The position numbers and the translations under genes were made by a program. This document shows, in pieces, positions 1 through 5,705 of a DNA stretch of 5,705 nt (position 1 is its first letter; each line of letters begins with the position of its first letter). The notes below the pieces were generated by a model. That model saw only the letters and a program-made list of their open reading frames with translations, searched no databases and was not told the DNA's origin. The DNA is taken from assembly GCA_023434205.1 (NCBI GenBank), contig JAEYTB010000294.1, positions 1 to 5,705 on the forward strand, read 5' to 3'. This DNA is from Planctomycetota bacterium. GTDB taxonomy: Bacteria > Planctomycetota > Phycisphaerae > Phycisphaerales > UBA1924.

Positions 1-928
<928 letters not shown>

Positions 929-952
929 GGGGGAACTATATCGCCGGAACCG

Positions 953-2347
953 TCACTTCCCGGTGGGCAATTGATCCGTCAGCGCCGGGTTCAGCACGAA
1001 GTCCAGCCCTGCCCCCCTTCCCGGGATGAGCGCCGTAAACCGGTTCTCCGGGTCCGTGGCGCCCCCGTTGTCGGTCTGGTCGTAGCCGGCGGAGTAGAGC
1101 AGGTAGGGCCGACCGTCCTGATACGGTTCGGGCGCGGGTCCTTTGTAGAGCAGTGGTTTGTCGGTGAACGGATCGATGGGCAGGGCCGGGAGGAACTCGG
1201 GAAGGAGGGCCTCGGTCGCCGCGGGGTAGAAACCGTATTTGAGGCGGTAGCGTTCCAGGGCGACGATGGTCTTTGTCCCCGCGCTTTGAACCTCGACTTG
1301 ATTGACGGATGCGAGCAGTTTCTGCACTGCCGGAAGCGAGACAGCGAGCACAGGGTTCGTCTTGCTCGAAATGGTCTGCTCGAACTCCGCGGGCTTGAAC
1401 GGGTCCGCCCGCCGCTGTGAGAACGAGAGCATCGCCAGCCGCTTGGCGTTGTCATGAAGCTCATCCACCTGCGCTAATGCCTGCGCTTTGGTCAGCCAGC
1501 CCTCGATAGGAGGGGTTGCCGCGGCAGGTTGGCCAGCATCGCTCGGAAACGCCTCGCCTTCCTGCACGACGGCGGCCAACCTCTGGAAGGAGTTTCGCTC
1601 GTACACGTACTCAACTGCCGCTTTGATCGCGATGCGGGAGCCTTCGAAACAGTCCTGCGGGCGCGGGAGCGGCACTGCCGAATCGAGCATCGCCGCCACT
1701 GCTTGCAGGCGCTTCTCACCCAGGCCATCGGATGCGGCCGCTGCGTCGATGGCCTCCAGCGCGTTCGCGACACAGGCGCCTCCAACGAGGTACATGATCA
1801 TGTACTCATCGTGGATGTACAACCGGCCGATCTGCAGGCTCTCGCGGACCCTCTCAAACCACTGGTCCCACCTGCCCGCCTGCGCGTCCTCCGACATTCG
1901 CGCCCTGTTGATATGCACGCACGCCCGCGCCGCACTGGGGTCCGCGAGCGTGTCCGCGATGATGAGCGTCTCGCCCATTGGACGCACCACCGTCCGCCCC
2001 CCCGCCACCTCGGCGATGACTGCATCGATCCCCGCTTCACGTGCCATCGCGAGCGCGGTGATGGCCCGCCCACGCTCGGCGGCGTCGGCGGAAGGGTCGC
2101 TCAGGGCGGACCACTGGATCCACGCGCCCCGGTCATCGTCGCGTGGCGGCAGGCTTTCCCCGACTTTGTCGAGCAGTGCCTTGGCCTTGAGTAGGGCGGG
2201 GTAGGCGTTCGGACCGGTTCGCTCCTGATGCATCCGCAGGAGTTGCTCCCGGTATGGGACCTGGGAGCTGAAGTCCGGCCTCGGGTCAGCAACAGGCTGG
2301 ACGATGAGAGCTGCTGCGGCGGTGATGAGTGGGGCAATGTGAATCAT
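953..2347 (-). CDS. Secreted hypothetical protein with helical body and GspG-like C-terminal module
   Basis: This 464-residue protein is of unrecognised function. It begins with a short hydrophobic stretch (residues 5-16) followed by QPVA/DP, which looks like a signal peptide cleaved near residue 20, so export is likely. Residues about 25-350 are Ala/Leu-rich and probably helical, with no catalytic motif I recognise. From residue 364 comes LERYRLKYGFYP, then a Pro-rich stretch with FLPALPIDPF, then LLYSAGYDQTDNGG (about 416-429). This order (YP, then LP-DP, then a Tyr/Ser-Gly-x-Asp loop) resembles the C-terminal part of type II secretion pseudopilin GspG, but the pilin N-terminal helix and cleavage site are absent. 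The protein aligns along most of its length with the partial gene at 4721-5705. It sits mid-operon, 23 bases after the DUF2314 gene and 24 bases before the mutase. ATG 2347 lacks a clear Shine-Dalgarno, having only a weak GCGAG too far upstream. The ORF is certain; the role is unknown. Confidence 0.88.
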   Translation of the reverse strand: MIHIAPLITAAAALIVQPVADPRPDFSSQVPYREQLLRMHQERTGPNAYPALLKAKALLDKVGESLPPRDDDRGAWIQWSALSDPSADAAERGRAITALAMAREAGIDAVIAEVAGGRTVVRPMGETLIIADTLADPSAARACVHINRARMSEDAQAGRWDQWFERVRESLQIGRLYIHDEYMIMYLVGGACVANALEAIDAAAASDGLGEKRLQAVAAMLDSAVPLPRPQDCFEGSRIAIKAAVEYVYERNSFQRLAAVVQEGEAFPSDAGQPAAATPPIEGWLTKAQALAQVDELHDNAKRLAMLSFSQRRADPFKPAEFEQTISSKTNPVLAVSLPAVQKLLASVNQVEVQSAGTKTIVALERYRLKYGFYPAATEALLPEFLPALPIDPFTDKPLLYKGPAPEPYQDGRPYLLYSAGYDQTDNGGATDPENRFTALIPGRGAGLDFVLNPALTDQLPTGK

Positions 2348-2370
2348 GGAAAGACTCGCAATCGGCGAAG

Positions 2371-3294
2371 CTACTTCGACCGCAGCACCTTCTCAACAAA
2401 CATCCCATGAGCCGTCTCCCCATCCAGGCACGCCCAGTCGGCGATGTCGTCGGGCGTGCTCACCTGCACGGTCTGGCCCTTGGTGAGGGGGACATGGACC
2501 GGCTGGTTCATCAGGGTGCCGGTGACCTGTCCGGGCTTCAGGTCCTGGACCTGCACCCACATGTACTCGTTGCCGCCGTCGTGCCCGAAGCGGCCCTTGA
2601 CCATGGCGCTGCTGGAGGGGCCCAGGCGGGTCCAGACTTCGACGAACTTGGGCCACTCCTGCTTGGCCTTGGCCTTCGCCTGCTCGACGCGCTTGTCGTC
2701 CTTGGTCTCGATGACGGGCATGTTGACCTCGTAGTCGCCGAAGAGGCCATCGAGGTCGCCGGCCTGGAGCTTGGCCTCAACCTCGGGCCCGGGGACGGCG
2801 AAGCGGTTGAGCGCGGGCGAGTACAGCAGCGTGCAGTGATCGTCGTAGAACTCCGCCGCGAGCTTGGCCATGAGGGTCAGGGCCTGCGGGCGGAGCTTGT
2901 CGCCGGGGTCGGTGGCGAGGTCCACGGCGACCCAGGCCTTGTGCTCGGCGAAGGCGGTGCGGGCGCGGAGGTCCTCGAACTGCTGGGATTCTGCGCCCGG
3001 GTCGTCGACGTACGTCCGCCCGCAGTCGATCACGTAGAAGCCGGGGATCTCTCCCAGCATGACCATGAAGACCCGCGTGAGGCCGCCGTCGGGTGAGGGG
3101 CCGGCGACGACGGTCACATCATCGCGGATGGCGCGGCGGGCGGCGTGGCGGACCTCGGATTCGGTCAGATTGCGTGTTGTGGAGCGGAGAGTGACGACCG
3201 AGACGAGGGGCTTGCTCCGCCCGCGCCGGCGGAGAATAAGGAACACCGCCCCGAGGACCACGATCACACCCACGCCGATGAGTACCCAGAGCAT
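2371..3294 (-). CDS. Membrane-anchored DUF2314 domain protein
   Basis: This 307-residue protein has a single N-terminal membrane segment (residues 1-20, MLWVLIGVGVIVVLGAVFLI) followed at once by RRRGRSK, which predicts an inner-membrane anchor. Its orientation is uncertain. Residues about 30-190 form a domain with features such as FYVIDCGRTYVDDP and EHKAWVAVDL that I cannot name firmly. Residues about 213-303 match DUF2314 (the family that includes E. coli YegJ): a WPKF start, then EYMWVQVQDL, GTLMNQPVHV, KGQTVQV and DIADWACLDG. The molecular function of DUF2314 is not known. I chose ATG 3294 over GTG 3303 because AAGGAG at 3308-3303 lies 8 bases before the ATG, while the GTG would overlap that site. 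It is the first gene of the probable leftward operon and diverges from the mgtC-type gene. The domain call is confident; any role is unknown. Confidence 0.87.
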   Translation of the reverse strand: MLWVLIGVGVIVVLGAVFLILRRRGRSKPLVSVVTLRSTTRNLTESEVRHAARRAIRDDVTVVAGPSPDGGLTRVFMVMLGEIPGFYVIDCGRTYVDDPGAESQQFEDLRARTAFAEHKAWVAVDLATDPGDKLRPQALTLMAKLAAEFYDDHCTLLYSPALNRFAVPGPEVEAKLQAGDLDGLFGDYEVNMPVIETKDDKRVEQAKAKAKQEWPKFVEVWTRLGPSSSAMVKGRFGHDGGNEYMWVQVQDLKPGQVTGTLMNQPVHVPLTKGQTVQVSTPDDIADWACLDGETAHGMFVEKVLRSK

Positions 3295-3302
3295 GCCGTC
3301 CA

Positions 3303-3308
3303 CTCCTT
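3303..3308 (-). promoter_or_regulatory. Shine-Dalgarno site deciding the DUF2314 start
   Basis: On the minus strand AAGGAG is followed by an 8-base spacer and then ATG at 3294-3292. This is the only textbook ribosome binding site at a gene start in this window. It overlaps the upstream in-frame GTG at 3303-3301, which argues that the GTG is not the start. Confidence 0.75.
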
Positions 3309-3346
3309 CGTGAGACCACTCTAACGCGGCGCGGGCGTGGCGCAGC

Positions 3347-3364
3347 GGGCCGGGGGGGTCCGGG
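3347..3364 (+). other. Potential G-quadruplex tract in the divergent intergenic spacer
   Basis: The plus strand reads GGG, CC, seven G, TCC, GGG. If the seven-G run is split, this gives four G3 tracts with loops of 2, 1 and 3 bases. It lies in the noncoding gap between the DUF2314 gene and the mgtC-type gene, where the promoters for both directions are expected. Any regulatory role is inference. Confidence 0.3.
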
Positions 3365-3401
3365 TGGCAGATTGTTGCGGTTGTGTTAAGCTTCGCCCCT
3401 G

Positions 3402-4859
3402 ATGATGGAACTGACCGACCTTCCCGTGCCCACCGTCCGAGAGTCGCTCGAAGTGCTGGCGATCTCGATGGGGCTGGGGGGGCTGGTGGGGCTCCAGCGC
3501 GAGCATGCGGAATCCCGCATCGCGGGCATCCGCACGTTCCCCCTGATCACGCTGCTGGGGTCGCTCTCGGGCCTGCTCTTCGCGTACAGCCAGGTGCTGG
3601 GCGCGCTGATGGTGGTCGTGGGGTTCGTGGGCGTCATCGCGGCGAGCAGCCTGGGCAACTACCTCCGTGCCCGGCCGTGGACAACGCCGCAGATGGGCCC
3701 CAAGGGCGAGACCAAGACGGGCTCGGGGATCACCACGGAGATGGCGATCCTGGTGATGTACGCCGTGGGCGTGTACGTGGTGTTCGGGCCGGCCGTGATC
3801 GCGATCGCGGTGACGGGGGGCGTGGTGCTGCTGCTGTACGCTAAGCAGCTCCTGCACCGGTTCGTGGCCAGCCTGGGCGAGAAGGATGTGCACGCGGTCA
3901 TGCAGTTCGTGCTGCTGGCGTGCGTGATTCTGCCGATCCTGCCGGATGAGGGCTACGGCCCGTACAGGGTGCTCAACCCGCGGAACATCTGGCTGGTGGT
4001 GGTGCTGGTGGCGGGGATCGGGCTGGGCGGGTACATCGCGTACAAGTTCGTGGGCGAGCGCGCGGGGACGATGCTCGGCGGCATCCTGGGCGGGCTGATC
4101 TCCAGCACGGCGACCACGGCGAGCTTTGCGCGGCGCGCCAAGGAGGCCAACGGCTCGATGGCACGCTCGGCGATGGTCGCGATCATGCTGGCCTCGGCGG
4201 TGGTGTTCGTGCGGCTGTTTGTGGAGCTCTCGGCGGTAGCGCCGCGCCACCTGGGGCAGATGGCCCCGCCGCTGGGCGCGATCGGCCTGGCGACGACCGC
4301 GCTGGCGCTGGTGCTGTTCTTCTCATCGCGCCGCGATGGCGAGACGATGCCGCCGCAGCAGAACCCCACCAACATCAAGGCGGCGTTCGTATTCGCGGGG
4401 CTCTATTCACTGGTGACGCTGGGGGCGGTGGCGGCGCAGGACCACTTCGGCTCCCGCGGCCTGTTCATCGTCGCGGCGATTTCGGGGCTGACGGACATGG
4501 ACGCGATCACGCTCTCGTCGGGGCGGGCGGTGACGAATGGGCTGATGTCGGCCGACCAGGCGTGGCGGGCGATCGCCATCGCCCTCATCTCGAGCATGGT
4601 GATGAAGGTGGGGATCTGCGCGGCGCTGGGGAACCGGGCGCTGCTGCTGCGTGCCGCGGTGCTGTTCTCGCTCAACATCGCCGCCACCGCGGCGGTGATC
4701 GTGCTGTGGCCGCCGGTGGGTCAGTCCTCGTTGACGACGACATCGGAGCCGGGGGAGGGCTCGAAGAGCGGGGCGAACCTTCCTGAAAAGAAGTACCCTG
4801 CCGCCGTACCGGGTGCGACAGCGCCGGAGTCGTCCGCGCCGTCCGCTCCGAACCCGTAA
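3402..4859 (+). CDS. MgtC/SapB-DUF4010 family integral membrane protein
   Basis: This 485-residue polytopic membrane protein has about 13-14 hydrophobic segments between residues 16 and 438. The N-terminal part carries the MgtC/SapB signature: GLGGLVGLQREHAESRIAG at about 24-42, then IRTFPLITLLG. The C-terminal half matches DUF4010, with GGILGGLISSTATTASFARR at about 226-245 and ISGLTDMDAITLSSGRA at about 360-376. Proteins with this two-part build are widespread in environmental bacteria and their transport or regulatory role is unsettled. It should not be equated with Salmonella virulence MgtC. The family is usually around 410-440 residues, so the core ends near residue 439. The last 46 residues are a Ser/Pro/Ala/Gly-rich tail that lies antisense to the convergent neighbour. 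The start is ATG 3402 or 3405: an in-frame TAA at 3387-3389 blocks any longer form. No Shine-Dalgarno is seen, and the leader may be very short. Confidence 0.93.
   Translation: MMELTDLPVPTVRESLEVLAISMGLGGLVGLQREHAESRIAGIRTFPLITLLGSLSGLLFAYSQVLGALMVVVGFVGVIAASSLGNYLRARPWTTPQMGPKGETKTGSGITTEMAILVMYAVGVYVVFGPAVIAIAVTGGVVLLLYAKQLLHRFVASLGEKDVHAVMQFVLLACVILPILPDEGYGPYRVLNPRNIWLVVVLVAGIGLGGYIAYKFVGERAGTMLGGILGGLISSTATTASFARRAKEANGSMARSAMVAIMLASAVVFVRLFVELSAVAPRHLGQMAPPLGAIGLATTALALVLFFSSRRDGETMPPQQNPTNIKAAFVFAGLYSLVTLGAVAAQDHFGSRGLFIVAAISGLTDMDAITLSSGRAVTNGLMSADQAWRAIAIALISSMVMKVGICAALGNRALLLRAAVLFSLNIAATAAVIVLWPPVGQSSLTTTSEPGEGSKSGANLPEKKYPAAVPGATAPESSAPSAPNP
4721..4859. other. Convergent tail-to-tail gene overlap (139 bases)
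   Basis: The rightward mgtC-type frame ends at TAA 4857-4859, and the leftward gene ends at TGA read from 4723-4721. Both are therefore coding in antisense across 139 bases. The registers place third codon positions opposite each other, which allows synonymous change in both genes. No T-tract terminator hairpin is visible between or after the two genes. Confidence 0.8.
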
Positions 4860-5705
4860 AGCAGGAAGTGCCGGTCGCGGGCATCGACCGCCGGGTCCAC
4901 GACGGTGTAGCCCCAGGGCAGGGCGGAGACGGGGTCCTTCGGCAGCGCGGGCAGGAACGCGGGCACGAGGTCGTCGAGCTTCGCGGGGTAGCGCTGATTC
5001 GCGGCGTAGTAACGCTCGAGGTCGATGAGGAGCAGGTGGCCGTCGCGCTCCCACAGGGTCCTTTCGTAAGACTCGATGAGGCGGCCGATGTGATCGGTGA
5101 GCATGTCGGGCAGGGCCAGGCCGGTGAGGGGGTTGAGGGCGCTCCCGGCGGGGCGTGCCGGGGGTCTCATGGCGGCGGCCGCGACGGCCCTGTCAAAGTT
5201 GGCGTTGATCGCCGTGCGGTTGCCCCACCAGGTGCCGATTCGCCCGCGGCCGCCGGAGAATCCGAGCTGGAAGAGGTCTGACTGCTCGGCGGAGTAGCGG
5301 CCGAAGCGCGGGTTGGAAGGGTCGGCGAAGAACACGCTGACCGCGTCGAGGGCGAAGATGCGCTCGCCCTCGAGGGCGTAGGTGACGGGCAGGTCGCAGC
5401 GCTGGCGGTTCATCGCGTCTTTGAGGGCGGAAAGTGTCGCCTCGGGCGGGTGGGTCATGAGGAGCCGGCGGAGCTGGATATAGCTGACGTTCTCGAGCAG
5501 GGCCCGCATATGGATGCCGAGGGCGGTGGGCTGCATGGCGCAGAGTCGCGCGAGGGCGAGGTTGGACTCGAACGCGCACAGGAACTCGGCGTGGTCGCCC
5601 GCTTTCACGGCGAGGGCCATGCGGGCGAAGTTGTCGCGGGCGAACTGGCGCACCTTGCCGAAGTAGTCCATGTGCGCCGTCAGGAGGGGCTGGTCGTCGG
5701 CCACG
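4721..5705 (-). CDS. Hypothetical protein with GspG-like C-terminal module, paralog of the 953-2347 product (5' end outside window)
   Basis: This is the C-terminal part of an unrecognised protein; 327 or more residues are visible and the frame is open to the right edge. The GTG at 5704-5702 is only the first start-like codon inside the window and is probably internal. Visible residues 20-125 are helical, with ARMALAVKAGD (27-37), LALARL and LRRLL. NPLTGLALPD (191-200) leads to LERYYAANQRYP (229-240), FLPALPKDP (250-258), then FLLYGFGADGADDSG (280-294), a GspG-like order. Each landmark has a counterpart in the secreted protein of the leftward operon, where ARM is residue 149. If the two are collinear, about 120 residues and any signal peptide lie beyond the window. 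The last 46 codons lie antisense to the tail of the mgtC-type gene, and because they include the conserved Asp/Gly loop this strand is the more constrained one. The function is unknown. Confidence 0.85.
   Translation of the reverse strand, partial: VADDQPLLTAHMDYFGKVRQFARDNFARMALAVKAGDHAEFLCAFESNLALARLCAMQPTALGIHMRALLENVSYIQLRRLLMTHPPEATLSALKDAMNRQRCDLPVTYALEGERIFALDAVSVFFADPSNPRFGRYSAEQSDLFQLGFSGGRGRIGTWWGNRTAINANFDRAVAAAAMRPPARPAGSALNPLTGLALPDMLTDHIGRLIESYERTLWERDGHLLLIDLERYYAANQRYPAKLDDLVPAFLPALPKDPVSALPWGYTVVDPAVDARDRHFLLYGFGADGADDSGAVAPGTAAGYFFSGRFAPLFEPSPGSDVVVNED

Noticed and set aside
1488..2204. Overlapping plus-strand frames of 238 and 221 codons
   Set aside because: They are antisense shadows of the secreted-protein gene, with low-complexity Ser/Arg/Ala composition and no recognisable domain.
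2329..3096. Plus-strand frame of 255 codons opposite the DUF2314 gene
   Set aside because: DUF2314 motifs on the minus strand identify the real gene; this frame is a Gly/Leu/Val-rich shadow.
3372..3393. AT-richer patch before the mgtC-type start as a promoter
   Set aside because: GTTAAG is a weak match to a -10 box and no -35 element lies at the right distance. A promoter is expected somewhere in this spacer but cannot be placed from sequence alone.
3321..4250. Minus-strand open frame of 309 codons opposite the mgtC-type gene
   Set aside because: The translation is dominated by Arg, His, Pro and Gln with no hydrophobic core, while the opposite strand encodes clear MgtC and DUF4010 motifs.
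4685..4697. Perfect inverted repeat CACCGC-G-GCGGTG as a possible terminator
   Set aside because: The one-base loop is sterically unlikely, there is no following T-tract, and it lies inside the last membrane segment codons of the mgtC-type gene.
4407..5054. Minus-strand frame of 215 codons spanning the overlap
   Set aside because: The product is extremely Arg-rich and out of register with the paralog-supported minus-strand gene that covers the same bases.

Overview
The window is very GC-rich bacterial DNA, densely coding, with no RNA genes, mobile elements or CRISPR. The organism is most likely a planctomycete, perhaps class Phycisphaerae. That is inference: it rests on the high GC content, on weak or absent Shine-Dalgarno sites at most starts, and on two proteins that join a helical region to a headless GspG-like C-terminal module, a build I associate with planctomycete hypothetical proteins. 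A database search would be needed to place it.

Three genes run leftward as one probable operon from about 3294 to beyond base 1. The first is a membrane-anchored DUF2314 protein (3294-2371). The second is a secreted protein of unknown function (2347-953). The third is the N-terminal half of a B12-dependent acyl-CoA mutase large subunit (928 to the window edge). The gaps are only 23 and 24 bases. The mutase carries Phe and Gln where methylmalonyl-CoA mutase has its diagnostic Tyr and Arg, so an isobutyryl-CoA mutase-type reaction (isobutyryl-CoA to n-butyryl-CoA) is the better call. Its small B12-binding subunit and G-protein chaperone are not in view.

A 98-100 base divergent spacer separates this operon from a rightward gene (3402-4859). 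That gene encodes a polytopic inner-membrane protein of the MgtC/SapB plus DUF4010 type. Its last 46 codons run antisense over the 3' end of a convergent leftward gene (4721 to beyond 5705), giving a 139-base tail-to-tail overlap. The convergent gene is cut by the window edge and encodes a second protein that aligns with the secreted operon protein over most of its visible length, so the two look like diverged paralogs on either side of the mgtC-type gene.

No obvious new multi-gene system is visible. The points most worth following are the active-site signature and small insertion of the mutase, the paralogous pair with GspG-like ends, the antisense overlap with its extra C-terminal tail, and several G-tract clusters at gene starts.
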